A stretch of DNA of 64,000 nt, from positions 124,001 through 188,000 of the forward strand of contig NZ_JAHXZL010000002.1 of assembly GCF_019429525.1 (NCBI RefSeq). Reading direction: 5' to 3'. The notes below the pieces were generated by a model. The model made no database searches. It saw only the letters and a program-made list of their open reading frames with translations, and had not been told where the DNA came from. Positions 32,380 to 40,954 of the stretch are shown here, in pieces. The stretch comes from Sphingomonas folli. Its GTDB lineage: Bacteria; Pseudomonadota; Alphaproteobacteria; Sphingomonadales; Sphingomonadaceae. The translations under genes and the position numbers were made by a program. Each line of letters opens with the position of its first letter. Within the stretch, counting starts at the first letter, position 1.

Positions 32380-32958
32380 ATGGACGATCTGTTCGACCTG
32401 CCGCTGATCCCGGGCCTGCGCAGCGTCGCCGAATTCGTGGATGCGGCCGAGGAGCGCGCGCTGATCGAGCGGATCGACTCGCTCGCGCTCGCGCCGTTCC
32501 GCTTCCAGGGCTGGCTCGGCAAGCGGCTCACGCACAGTTTCGGCATCCACTACGACTTCGACCGCGCCGCGCTGGCGCGTACCGCGCCGCTGCCGCCGTG
32601 GCTCGCCGCGCTGCGCGACCGGGCCGAGGCGGCGGTCGGGCTGGCGCCGGGGACACTCGAGCAGGCGCTGCTGATCCGCTACGATCCCGGCGCCGGGATC
32701 GGCTGGCACCGCGACCGCCCGCACTTCGAGCAGGTCGTCGGCGTCTCGCTCGGCGCCCCCGCGGCGCTGCGCTTCCGCCGCCGCGTCGGCGAGCGTTTCG
32801 AGCGCCGCACCGCGCCGCTGCCGCCGCGCGGGCTCTACCATCTCGGCGACGAGGCACGGTACGAGTGGGAGCACAGCATCGCCGCCATGGCGGCGACGCG
32901 CTGGTCGATCACGCTGCGCAGCCTGTCCGAGCGCGGCCGCGCCGCGCTGCGCGACTGA
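32380..32958 (+). CDS. AlkB-like Fe(II)/2-oxoglutarate-dependent dioxygenase
   Basis: This 192-residue protein has the jelly-roll dioxygenase core. GIGWHRDRP gives the HxD iron ligands H110 and D112. EWEHSI gives the distal His (H165). RWSITLRSLSER carries the Arg residues that bind 2-oxoglutarate and substrate, the RxxxxxR pattern of the AlkB family. GTLEQALLIRYDPGA is also typical. AlkB enzymes remove alkyl groups from nucleic-acid bases. Some relatives act on proteins, so the substrate is not settled. The start is the ATG at 32380. Confidence 0.88.
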   Translation: MDDLFDLPLIPGLRSVAEFVDAAEERALIERIDSLALAPFRFQGWLGKRLTHSFGIHYDFDRAALARTAPLPPWLAALRDRAEAAVGLAPGTLEQALLIRYDPGAGIGWHRDRPHFEQVVGVSLGAPAALRFRRRVGERFERRTAPLPPRGLYHLGDEARYEWEHSIAAMAATRWSITLRSLSERGRAALRD

Positions 32959-32976
32959 GCCGCACGGGGGCCGCGC

Positions 32977-34293
32977 TCACGGCCGCGCGAAGGTGCGCGC
33001 CAGCCCGTGGTACAATTTCTCGCGGCACACCAGGCTGCTCGCGCCGTCCGCGAGGAAGGCGGCGGCGAACATCGGCAACATCAGCCCGCGGCTCGCGGTC
33101 GTCTCCGAGAGGATGATCACCGCGGTGAGCGGCGCGCGCACCACGCCCGCGAAATAGCCGACCATGCCGAGGATCACGATCGCCGAGGCGGGCGAGTCAG
33201 GGAAGAGCGGGCGCAGCAGGTTGCCCAGCCCCGCCCCCACCGCCAGCGACGGCGCGAAGATGCCGCCGGGCAGCCCCGCCACCGCGGTCGCGAGCGTCGC
33301 CAGGAACTTGGCCGGGCCGAACCAGAGCGGCGCGTCGACCCCGACGATCATGGCGCGCGCCGCGTCATAGCCGGTGCCCCAGGTCAGCCCGGTCGCGACG
33401 CCCAGCCCGCCGACCAGCACGCCGCACAGCGCCGCGAAGGCGACCGGGCGGCGCTTCGACCAGGCGGTGACGCGCCCGCGCCCGGTAGCGAGCGCCAGCA
33501 TCAGCCGCGCGAACAGCCCGCCGCTCAGCCCACCCGCGATCCCCGCCACGGGTACCGCCAGCAGCGCCGGGCCGAGCGCGAGATGCGCGCCGATCACGCC
33601 GAAATAGACATAGTCGCCCTGCACCGACTGCGCGACCATGCCCGCGATGACGATCGCGGCGATCACCAGCAGGGTCACGCGCTGCTCATAGGCCGAGGCG
33701 AGCTCCTCGATCGCGAACAGCAGCCCGGCGAGCGGCGTGTTGAACGCCGCCGCCACGCCCGCCGCGCCGCCCGCGATCAGCACCGCCCCGCGCAAGGGAA
33801 CGCGCAGCAGGCGGTGGCTCAGCCCCATCACCGCCGCGGCGATCTGCACCGTCGGCCCCTCGCGCCCCACCGACGCGCCCCCGAGCACCGCGGCCAGCGT
33901 CAGCACCGCCTTGGCGGCGACGGTGCGGAGCGACACGAGCGAGCCGGTGGCGCGCTCCGGGTCCTGCTGCGCGACGATCACCTGCGGAATGCCCGAGCCG
34001 CGCGCGAGCGGCACCCAGCGCCGCGTGAGCCATACCAGGGCGGCGAAGAGCAGCGGCGTGGTGAGCAGCGGCGCGTAGCGGTAGCGGTGCGCGTACTGCC
34101 GGAACAGATCGCCCGCGGCGTCCGCGGCGAGCGCGAACAAAGTGGCCGCGACGCCGATCGCGACCGCGCCGGTGAGGATCGCCATGCGCGTGCGGAACCG
34201 CACCGAGCGCGGGCCCTGCGCGCGGAGCAGCGCGCGATAGCGGCGGACGGTCCACCGGCGCTGGCCGGCGGCGGTGGGGCGCGGTTCGGTCAT
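32977..34293 (-). CDS. ClC-family chloride channel or chloride/proton antiporter
   Basis: This 438-residue membrane protein has the three ClC anion-filter motifs: GSGIPQ, GREGPTVQ (with the gating Glu) and GGIFAPSLAVGAGLGN. It also has FNTPLAGLLFAIEEL and PLTAVIILSE. It lacks C-terminal CBS domains, as do bacterial ClC proteins such as EcClC. The residue at the EcClC internal proton Glu position cannot be fixed by eye, so channel versus exchanger stays open. It is convergent with the AlkB-like gene. Confidence 0.93.
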   Translation of the reverse strand: MTEPRPTAAGQRRWTVRRYRALLRAQGPRSVRFRTRMAILTGAVAIGVAATLFALAADAAGDLFRQYAHRYRYAPLLTTPLLFAALVWLTRRWVPLARGSGIPQVIVAQQDPERATGSLVSLRTVAAKAVLTLAAVLGGASVGREGPTVQIAAAVMGLSHRLLRVPLRGAVLIAGGAAGVAAAFNTPLAGLLFAIEELASAYEQRVTLLVIAAIVIAGMVAQSVQGDYVYFGVIGAHLALGPALLAVPVAGIAGGLSGGLFARLMLALATGRGRVTAWSKRRPVAFAALCGVLVGGLGVATGLTWGTGYDAARAMIVGVDAPLWFGPAKFLATLATAVAGLPGGIFAPSLAVGAGLGNLLRPLFPDSPASAIVILGMVGYFAGVVRAPLTAVIILSETTASRGLMLPMFAAAFLADGASSLVCREKLYHGLARTFARP

Positions 34294-34408
34294 GCCCCGC
34301 TCCTAGTGCGCCGCACCGAAAAGGCCAGCGTGGGTCGCCGCGCGCGTTACGGCCTGTTAAGCCTATTGCGGGATAAGCGGACCATCGTGCGAGGCAGGTG
34401 GACGTGAC

Positions 34409-34768
34409 GTGGAGCAGGTGAGCGCAGGCGGCGACGATGTGTGGCTGGAGGCGGCGTCGTGGAGCGACAATCGCCGCGAGCTGCGCGTGCCGACCGCGCT
34501 CGAGGGCAGCCTCCGGCTCTTCCTGGGCGAGAGCGAGTCGGTCCAGGTGGTCGATGTCTCCAATCGCGGCTGCCGGCTGCGCGGCGTCGCGCTCAAGGCG
34601 GCGCAGCGCGTGTGGCTGCGCATCGGCGGGCTGGAGACCCTGGTCGGCACGGTGGCGTGGAGCGACGACAGCGAGGCGGGCATCCGCTTCGAGCAGCGCC
34701 TGCCGCGCGCGGTGATCGTGCTGCTGTCGGGCGGCGCGCCGGGCGACGACGGGTTCGAGGACATCTGA
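34409..34768 (+). CDS. PilZ domain protein (first of a tandem pair)
   Basis: This 119-residue protein starts at a GTG with AGGTG 8 bp upstream. The PilZ hallmarks are present: NRRELRVP (the RxxxR c-di-GMP loop) and VVDVSNRGCRL (D/NxSxxG), then a six-strand barrel ending GIRFEQRLP. It is essentially a lone PilZ domain. Single-domain PilZ proteins act as c-di-GMP-responsive adaptors for motility or polysaccharide synthesis. The partner is not visible. The second PilZ gene starts one base after its stop. Confidence 0.85.
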   Translation: MEQVSAGGDDVWLEAASWSDNRRELRVPTALEGSLRLFLGESESVQVVDVSNRGCRLRGVALKAAQRVWLRIGGLETLVGTVAWSDDSEAGIRFEQRLPRAVIVLLSGGAPGDDGFEDI

Positions 34769-34769
34769 G

Positions 34770-35174
34770 GTGAGCGGGCCGGTCAGCAGCGACTCGGCCG
34801 CGCGCGAGCATCAGCCGCGCGCCGAGCGCCATCGCGTGATGCTGGGCGCGCTGATCGAGCGCTTCGGCCACGGCGGCGCGACCCGCCACCGCGTGCGCGA
34901 CCTCTCGGCGACCGGCGTGCGGGTCGACCAGGCCGAGCGATTGCAGCGCGGTGCGACGGTGCTGGTCACGGTGGGGTCGCTCGCCGCGGTGGGCGCGACG
35001 GTGGTGTGGGTCGAGCAGGGTGCCGCCGGCCTCCGCTTCGCCCAGCCGATCGACCCCGACGACGCGCGCGCCAAGACCTTCGTCGCGCGACCGAGCACCC
35101 CCGTGCGCCTCCGGGAAGAGCCGCTGGGCACCGCCGGTTGGCTCGGTCATATCCGCGGCGCCTACGATCGCTGA
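34770..35174 (+). CDS. PilZ domain protein (second of a tandem pair)
   Basis: This 134-residue protein starts at a GTG one base after the preceding stop. PRAERHRVMLGALIERF stands at the RxxxR position. RVRDLSATGVRVDQAE matches DxSxxG, and VVWVEQGAAGLRFAQPID is the barrel end. The first Arg motif (RAERHR) is shifted compared with canonical RxxxR, so c-di-GMP binding may differ from that of its neighbour. The C-terminal tail (REEPLGTAGWLGHIRGAYDR) extends beyond the domain. Confidence 0.8.
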   Translation: MSGPVSSDSAAREHQPRAERHRVMLGALIERFGHGGATRHRVRDLSATGVRVDQAERLQRGATVLVTVGSLAAVGATVVWVEQGAAGLRFAQPIDPDDARAKTFVARPSTPVRLREEPLGTAGWLGHIRGAYDR

Positions 35175-35269
35175 GCGCGGAACGGCGCATGACGTCCCCA
35201 CAGGCGCTCCCGCGCACGCGGCCGCGGGGGTCTGCGCGCGCGGGGGCACGACTCACGTGCGAGTCGCGG

Positions 35270-35362
35270 TCACGGCCGGCGGCGGCAGGACCAGACCAGC
35301 GCGGCCAGGCTGCCGATCACCGCGGCCAGCGCGGTGATCAGCGGGGCGTCGAGCAGGATCAT
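35270..35362 (-). CDS. 30-residue single-helix membrane protein
   Basis: The ATG at 35362 has GGAG 7 bp upstream. The product begins MILLDAPLITALAAVIGSLA, continues into a hydrophobic helix ending ALVWSC, and ends in the basic cap RRRP. That is a positive-inside anchor. Very similar hydrophobic mini-proteins are common and unannotated in sphingomonads, to my knowledge. The function is unknown. Confidence 0.55.
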   Translation of the reverse strand: MILLDAPLITALAAVIGSLAALVWSCRRRP

Positions 35363-35668
35363 CGGGCGTCTCCTTCCACGCGCTCAGCCATAGCGCGACG
35401 CCGCGATGTAGGACAGAACATATTGAGAACATTGCACTTGCGAGACGATGCGCGGAAACAAGCGCCGGCGCCGCCTCCTCGATCTCGTCATACGCGACGG
35501 TCACGCCGAAGATCACCGGGAGGCCCGCAGGGATCGCTCCTCTGTCGGAGCCTGGTCTCACACGCGACCGCCCCCGGCACCACTTCGTGAAGACGGGAAC
35601 GACACCATCCGGGTCGGGCGGTCACGTCGGAACGCCCGGCGCGGCGAGCTCCGATGTGCCGGAGACGC
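35363..35668. other. Region without a recognised gene
   Basis: This stretch holds the upstream region of the 30-residue membrane protein. A frame of about 100 codons on the minus strand (to 35561) has no recognisable pattern and ends by reading through the small gene out of frame, so I did not accept it. No terminator or RNA gene was seen. Confidence 0.35.
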
Positions 35669-35863
35669 TTAGGCCTCTCCCGTCTGCTGCTCGGCCATGC
35701 GGTGCTGGCCGCGCGCGCGCGCCGCGCTGCGGATGAGGTGCTCGCTCATCTGCATCGCCACCTCCGCGGTGACGCTGAACGACCGACCGCAGCTCGACTC
35801 GATGACGACCGCGCCGTCGCGCGCGGCGACCAACGGCACGCTGGTGCAGATCCTGGCGCTCAC
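35669..35863 (-). CDS. Small conserved-looking protein of unknown function
   Basis: 64 residues are encoded from a GTG at 35863 that has GGAGAG about 5 bp upstream; an upstream start at 35962 would give 97 residues but lacks such a site. DGAVVIESSCGRSFSVTAEV followed by AMQMSEHLIRSAARARGQ reads as a short strand-turn-helix domain, and the tail is acidic and polar. I believe related small proteins occur in sphingomonads, but I cannot name a family. Confidence 0.5.
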   Translation of the reverse strand: MSARICTSVPLVAARDGAVVIESSCGRSFSVTAEVAMQMSEHLIRSAARARGQHRMAEQQTGEA

Positions 35864-35980
35864 ACCATCTCTCCGGTTCGTCCCGACCGCAGCGGTCGCG
35901 CTCGGCACACTCGCGTGCGCCATCGAAGTGTCACAAACCGGCCGGGCGACGCGCCGTTCCAACGACGCGTCGCGCCCGCG

Positions 35981-36469
35981 TCACTGGTCGTCGCTGCCGC
36001 CCTGGACGATGAAGTCGGTGAAATAGGCGGCGTCGACCCTTGCCCTGTAGCCGTCGGCGGCGAGCTGGCGATTCACCGCGCCCGCGATCGCGCCGAGCAG
36101 CTGCTGCTTGCCCGCGTCGGTCATGTCGGCCGCCTCGCTGGCGTCACCGAAGGCGAGGATCATCGCCGAGCGCAGCGCCGGGTCGTCGCGTTTGAGCGCG
36201 TCGAGCACCTTGGGATCGCGCGTGCTGACCGACACGCCCGCCTGCAGCACCGCGTCCGTGTCCTTGATGTTGACGGTCAGCGGCGGATCGAACGCGTAGA
36301 ATTGCACCGGCAGCACCGTCGGCGCGGGGGACGTCGCGTCCGCGCGCACGTCCGACTCGACCCGGGCAGCGACGCCGTCGCGCGACAGCATCACGCCGCC
36401 CGCCGCGCCCAGTCCGACCACCAGCACCGCCGCCAGCGGCACCGCTGCCAGCTTGATCCCTCGCTTCAT
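35981..36469 (-). CDS. fliL: FliL-like flagellar basal-body-associated protein
   Basis: 162 residues are encoded from the ATG at 36469. A single N-terminal membrane helix (LAAVPLAAVLVVGLGAAGGV) precedes a periplasmic domain with FYAFDPPLTVNI and LQAGVSVSTRDPKVLDALK. The family signature at the C-terminus is AINRxL-like (AIAGAVNRQLAADG) followed by VDAAYFTDFIVQ. FliL associates with the stator and basal body and supports torque. No other flagellar structural gene is in the window, so this is a detached copy. Stomatin-like relatives are an alternative. Confidence 0.8.
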   Translation of the reverse strand: MKRGIKLAAVPLAAVLVVGLGAAGGVMLSRDGVAARVESDVRADATSPAPTVLPVQFYAFDPPLTVNIKDTDAVLQAGVSVSTRDPKVLDALKRDDPALRSAMILAFGDASEAADMTDAGKQQLLGAIAGAVNRQLAADGYRARVDAAYFTDFIVQGGSDDQ

Positions 36470-36579
36470 CCCGCGTCCACCCGCTGTGTCGTGGCGCACC
36501 GTAGCGGCAGGTGGTTACCTTCACGCTAAGCAGCGACGCCCGCTGCAACCGCCGGCCGATCCGACTCGTTACGCGTGCG

Positions 36580-37278
36580 ATGAGGGTCAAGGTCGCCAGC
36601 TACAATATCCGCAAGGCGATCGGCACCGACCGCCGCCGCAACCCCGAGCGGATCCTCCAGGTGCTGCGCGAGATCGACGCCGACGTGGTCGCGCTGCAGG
36701 AGGCCGATCGCCGCTTCGGCCAGCGTGCCGCGGTGCTCAGCCCGCACCTGCTCGAGGAGCACGGCGACTGGCGCTCGGTCGGGCTCGGCATGCGCGCCAC
36801 CAGCATGGGCTGGCACGGCAACGCGCTGCTGGTGCGCAAGTCGGCGACGATCCTCGACTGTCAGCAGCTCCATCTGCCCGCGCTCGAGCCGCGCGGCGCG
36901 GTCAGCGTCGACGTGGCGGTCGGGGGCGTGGCGGTTCGCGTGATCGGCATGCACCTCGACCTCTCCGGCCTCTGGCGCCGGCGCCAGGCGGCGGCGATCC
37001 TCCAGCACGCCGCACACCGCGCCCCCGGCCCGGCGACGGTGATGATGGGCGATCTCAACGAGTGGAGCCGCGCCTCGGGCTGCCTCAGCGACTTCGCGCG
37101 CGACTTCCACTTCGCCGACACCGGGCCGAGCTTCCACGCGCGCCGCCCGATCGCGCGGCTCGACCGGATCATGGTGTCGCGCGCGCTCCGGGTCGCCGCC
37201 TGCGGCGTGCACCAGTCCCCTGCCGCCCGAGTCGCCTCCGACCATCTGCCGATCTGGGCGGAGATCGTCGCCGCATGA
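36580..37278 (+). CDS. Endonuclease/exonuclease/phosphatase (EEP) family protein
   Basis: 232 residues are encoded from the ATG at 36580 (MRVKVASYNIRKAIG). The EEP catalytic motifs occur in order: ASYNIRK (Asn), VVALQEAD (metal Glu), GMHLDL, MMGDLNEW (Asp-Asn), LDRIMVS, and SDHLPIWAEI (Asp-His). The family includes nucleases, sphingomyelinases and phospholipid phosphatases. The bacterial clade with this length is often near phospholipase genes. The stop overlaps the patatin start by 4 bp, so the pair may act on related lipid substrates. Confidence 0.85.
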   Translation: MRVKVASYNIRKAIGTDRRRNPERILQVLREIDADVVALQEADRRFGQRAAVLSPHLLEEHGDWRSVGLGMRATSMGWHGNALLVRKSATILDCQQLHLPALEPRGAVSVDVAVGGVAVRVIGMHLDLSGLWRRRQAAAILQHAAHRAPGPATVMMGDLNEWSRASGCLSDFARDFHFADTGPSFHARRPIARLDRIMVSRALRVAACGVHQSPAARVASDHLPIWAEIVAA

Positions 37279-39578
37279 GTCGGGCGGCGGTGCGCGAGAA
37301 GGAGCTGCGGCTCGCGCTCGTCTGCTACGGCGGGATCAGCCTGGCGGTCTACATGCACGGCATCGTCAAGGAGGTGTGGCACCTCGCGCGTGCCAGCCGC
37401 GCGGCGCGCGACGACGCGCCGTGCGACGGCGCCAGCGCCCAGGTCTATCGCGCGCTGCTCGACGAGATCGAGGAGAGCGCGCGCTGGCGGGTGCGCGTGC
37501 TGCCCGACATCGTCGCGGGCGCCAGCGCGGGCGGGATCAACGGCGTGTTCCTGGCACAGGCGATCGCGAGCGGGCAGTCGCTCGACCCGCTCACCGACCT
37601 GTGGCTCGACGGCGCCGACGTCGAGCGACTGATCGACGCCGACGCCGCGCCCGCCTCGCGCTTCTCCAAGATGTGGGCGCTGCCGCTCGCCTGGATGGCG
37701 GCGGGGCGCAGCGCCGACCAGCTCGAGGCGCTCGACGAGGCGACGCGCGACGAGGTGCGCGCCAAGCTCTCGCACTTCGTCCGCTCGCGCTGGTTCGAGC
37801 CGCCCTTCTCGGGCGAGGGCTTCACGGGCATGCTGCTCGACGCCTTCGAGGCCATGGCGACGGCCCCGCGCGGGCCGCGGCTGCTGCCGCCGGGCCAGCC
37901 GCTCGACCTGTTCGTCACCGTGACCGACTTCGGCGGCCACCCCGAGCGGCTCGAGCTCCATTCCCCGCCCGAGGTGATGGAGACCGAGCACCGGCTGGTG
38001 CTGCCGTTCACCGACCACGGCGTCGCGCTCGACACGCTCGCCGCCGTCCCCGAGCTCGCCTTCGCCGCGCGCGCGACGTCGAGCTTCCCCGGCGCCTTCC
38101 CGCCCTTCACCGTCGCCGAGCTGGACCGCGTGCTGCGCGCGCGGCGCCGCCGCTGGCCGGGGCGACGCGACTTCCTCGAGCGCGTCCTGCCGCGCCACGC
38201 CGCGGCGCGCGCCGCCGAGCGCGCGGTGCTGATCGACGGCTCGGTGCTCGCCAACGCCCCCTTCCGCCCGGCGATCGACGCGCTGCGCGAGCGCCCCGCC
38301 AAGCGCGAGATCGACCGCCGCTTCGTCTACGTCGACCCCTCGCCCGGGCATAAACTCTCGCTGGGCGCCGGCGGCGCGGGGCCGCCGGGCTTCTTCCAGA
38401 CGATCCTCGGCGCGATCAGCGAGCTGCCGCGCCAGCAGCCGATCCGCGACAATCTCGAGGCGCTCGCCGAGCGCTCCCGCCGGATCGAGCGGATGCGCGC
38501 GATCACCGAGGCGATCCGCCCCCAGGTCGACGCCGCGATCGAGGAGCTGTTCGGCCGCACCTTCTTCCTCGACCGCCCGACCCCGGCGCGGCTGGTGGCG
38601 TGGCGTCGCCGCGCCCAGGACGCCGCGGCCGAGCGCGCCGGCTATGGCTATGTCGGCTACGGCCAGCTCAAAGCGGCGGGGGTGGTCGAGTTCATCGCGG
38701 CGCTGCTGCACGCGGTCGGCGGCGCGCCGGGGGCGCAGCGCTGGGGCCGCACGCGCCAGCGGCTCGACGCCGCGATCGCCGCGCGCGGGCTCGGCGCCGA
38801 CGCGGTCCATGCCGGGGGCGCGAGCGACGCGATGGTCGCCTTCCTGCGCACCTTCGACCTCAACTTTCGCGTGCGCCGGCTGCGGCTGCTCGCGCGCCGG
38901 CTCGGCGAGCTGGAGCGCGAGGCGAGCGCCGCGGTGCTCCAGCCGCTGCGCGACGCGATCTACGATTCGCTGACCGACTATCTCGCCGCCAAGCGCACCG
39001 ACACGCACGCGGCGCTGCGGCGCGACGTGCGCGCGCTGCGCGACGACGCGGCGCCGCTGCTCGACGCCTTCGGTGCCTCGCTCGACCTCACCGGGCGCGA
39101 CGCCGCCACCGACGCGCGGATGGCCGCCGCGCTCGCCGCGGTGCCGCGCGAGGTGCGGCGGCCGATGCTGCTCAACTATCTCGGCTTCCCCTTCGTCGAC
39201 GTGGCGACGCTGCCGCTGCTGCAGGGCGAGGGCCTCGACGAGTTCGACCCGATCAAGGTCGACCGCGTCTCGCCCGACGATGCCCGCTCGATCCGCTCGG
39301 GCGGCGCGGCCGCGACGCTGAAGGGGATCCAGTTCAACAGCTTCGGCGCGTTCTTCAGCCGCGCCTATCGCGAGAACGACTATCTGTGGGGGCGGCTGCA
39401 CGGCGCGGAGCGGATGATCGACATCGCGGTCTCGACGCTGCCCGCGGCGACGCGACTGCGCCCTGGTCGAGTCGCCGCGATCAAGCGCGCCGCCTTCCGC
39501 GCCATCCTCGACGAGGAGGAACCGCGGCTGACCGCCTCGCCCGGGCTGGTGGCGACGCTGCGGCGCGAGGTGGGATGA
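37275..39578 (+). CDS. Patatin-like phospholipase with DUF3376
   Basis: This 767-residue protein has the oxyanion segment (LVCYGGISLAVYMHGIVKEV), the nucleophile elbow VAGASAGGINGVF (Ser84) and the catalytic Asp in VLIDGSVLANAPF (Asp321). This is a Ser-Asp dyad patatin. The long C-terminal part with YGQLKAAGVVEF, NYLGFPFVDVATLPLLQG and FDPIKVDRVSP matches the DUF3376 extension of bacterial patatins. The ATG overlaps the EEP gene stop (ATGA). It is predicted to be a cytoplasmic or membrane-peripheral lipid acyl hydrolase, with no signal peptide visible. Confidence 0.9.
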   Translation: MSRAAVREKELRLALVCYGGISLAVYMHGIVKEVWHLARASRAARDDAPCDGASAQVYRALLDEIEESARWRVRVLPDIVAGASAGGINGVFLAQAIASGQSLDPLTDLWLDGADVERLIDADAAPASRFSKMWALPLAWMAAGRSADQLEALDEATRDEVRAKLSHFVRSRWFEPPFSGEGFTGMLLDAFEAMATAPRGPRLLPPGQPLDLFVTVTDFGGHPERLELHSPPEVMETEHRLVLPFTDHGVALDTLAAVPELAFAARATSSFPGAFPPFTVAELDRVLRARRRRWPGRRDFLERVLPRHAAARAAERAVLIDGSVLANAPFRPAIDALRERPAKREIDRRFVYVDPSPGHKLSLGAGGAGPPGFFQTILGAISELPRQQPIRDNLEALAERSRRIERMRAITEAIRPQVDAAIEELFGRTFFLDRPTPARLVAWRRRAQDAAAERAGYGYVGYGQLKAAGVVEFIAALLHAVGGAPGAQRWGRTRQRLDAAIAARGLGADAVHAGGASDAMVAFLRTFDLNFRVRRLRLLARRLGELEREASAAVLQPLRDAIYDSLTDYLAAKRTDTHAALRRDVRALRDDAAPLLDAFGASLDLTGRDAATDARMAAALAAVPREVRRPMLLNYLGFPFVDVATLPLLQGEGLDEFDPIKVDRVSPDDARSIRSGGAAATLKGIQFNSFGAFFSRAYRENDYLWGRLHGAERMIDIAVSTLPAATRLRPGRVAAIKRAAFRAILDEEEPRLTASPGLVATLRREVG

Positions 39579-39621
39579 CGGCGGGGCGCGGCGCCTGACC
39601 GCGCCGCCGGCGACCGCGGCC

Positions 39622-39921
39622 TTACTCCCCGTGCAGCCCGGCCGCGAGCGCCGCCACGTCCGCGCCCGGCTCGACCAGCCGCCAGCGATCGGGCACGCGC
39701 GTGTCGACCAGCGTCACCGCGCCGCGCGGGCACACGCCGAGGCAGCGCACCTCGACCACGCCGAGCGCCGCCTCGCGCCGCTTGCCCAGCCCCGGCTCGG
39801 CGCGGAGCGCCTTGGCGAGCGAGCTCCTGCCTTTGCGCCCGAACCCGCCGCCCAGCTTCTTCGAGCATTTGCCGCACACCAGCAATGCGCCGCCCCAGCG
39901 CGCGCGGACCTCGTCCTTCAC
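39622..39921 (-). CDS. (2Fe-2S) ferredoxin domain protein, thioredoxin-like type
   Basis: 99 residues are encoded from a GTG at 39921 that overlaps the upstream stop by 4 bp; a GTG at 39942 is also open. LLVCGKCSKKLGGGFGRKGR carries the first Cys pair and VEVRCLGVCPRGAVTLVD the second. This CxxC...CxxxC arrangement is that of thioredoxin-fold 2Fe-2S ferredoxins such as NuoE relatives. It may be an electron carrier or Fe-S sensor. The redox partner is unknown. It is cotranscribed with the J-domain gene. Confidence 0.8.
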   Translation of the reverse strand: MKDEVRARWGGALLVCGKCSKKLGGGFGRKGRSSLAKALRAEPGLGKRREAALGVVEVRCLGVCPRGAVTLVDTRVPDRWRLVEPGADVAALAAGLHGE

Positions 39922-40466
39922 GCCTCGGCGCGCGGCTTCCACGTCCGCGCGTCCTCCGCGGCGCGCAGCACCTCATAGGCGGCCTGGATCGCCTGGAAGC
40001 GCTTGGCCGCCTCGGCGTCGCCCGGGCGCACGTCGGGGTGGTTCGACTTGGCGAGCCGGCGCCACGCCAGCCGCACGTCGTCGAACGAGGCGTCGACCTC
40101 CAGCTCCAGCACGTCCAGCGCGCGCATCTCGTCGCGCGAGCGCGTGCCGTCGCCCGGGCCCGCCCAGGCCTGGTGGCGCGACTGCTGATAGCCGCCCGCG
40201 TCGCGGCGCTCGTCGGCCCCGCGCGCCGCGGCCTCCTCGGCGGACAGGCCCTCGAAATAGTTCCAGCCGCGGTTGTACTCGGCCGCGTGCGTCTGGCAGA
40301 AATACCAGCGATCGGGACTGTTGGGCGACTTGGGCGCGGGGCAGTCGCCCGGCTCCTCGCAGCCGTGACGGTCGCACAGCCGCAGGTTCGTCGCCTCGCG
40401 CCCCGCGCCATAGCCGCGCCAGCGCGGGAAACCCCAGTCGTTCGAGCGGGTGGGAATACGTGCCAT
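39918..40466 (-). CDS. J-domain (DnaJ-like) molecular chaperone protein
   Basis: 182 residues are encoded. The C-terminal J domain has LDVLELEVDASFDDVRLAWR, then RLAKSNHPDVRPGD with the essential HPD tripeptide, and AAKRFQAIQAAYEVLR. The N-terminal half has a Cys/His-rich stretch (LCDRHGCEEPGDCPAP, then FCQTHAAEYNRGWNYFEGL) that may bind metal. This domain order, zinc-like segment then J domain, is common in alphaproteobacteria. It would recruit DnaK. The client is unknown. Confidence 0.88.
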   Translation of the reverse strand: MARIPTRSNDWGFPRWRGYGAGREATNLRLCDRHGCEEPGDCPAPKSPNSPDRWYFCQTHAAEYNRGWNYFEGLSAEEAAARGADERRDAGGYQQSRHQAWAGPGDGTRSRDEMRALDVLELEVDASFDDVRLAWRRLAKSNHPDVRPGDAEAAKRFQAIQAAYEVLRAAEDARTWKPRAEA

Positions 40467-40524
40467 GCGCCCCGGCACATAGGGTTCGCCGCCGCGCCCG
40501 CCAAGCGAGCGCGGCGGCGAAAAT

Positions 40525-40905
<381 letters not shown>

Positions 40906-40954
40906 GCCCCCTGGCGCCGCCGCCCGTAGCGGCTGCGGCGCCGGATGGGAAGCG

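Noticed and set aside
35253..35561. A 102-codon minus-strand frame
   Set aside because: It has no recognisable pattern, and its end reads through the 30-residue membrane protein in another frame.
35928..35940. GTGTCACAAACCG, resembling a half of the 26-bp dyads
   Set aside because: The second half does not form a dyad, and there is no recombinase or mobile gene nearby. It is probably a chance match.
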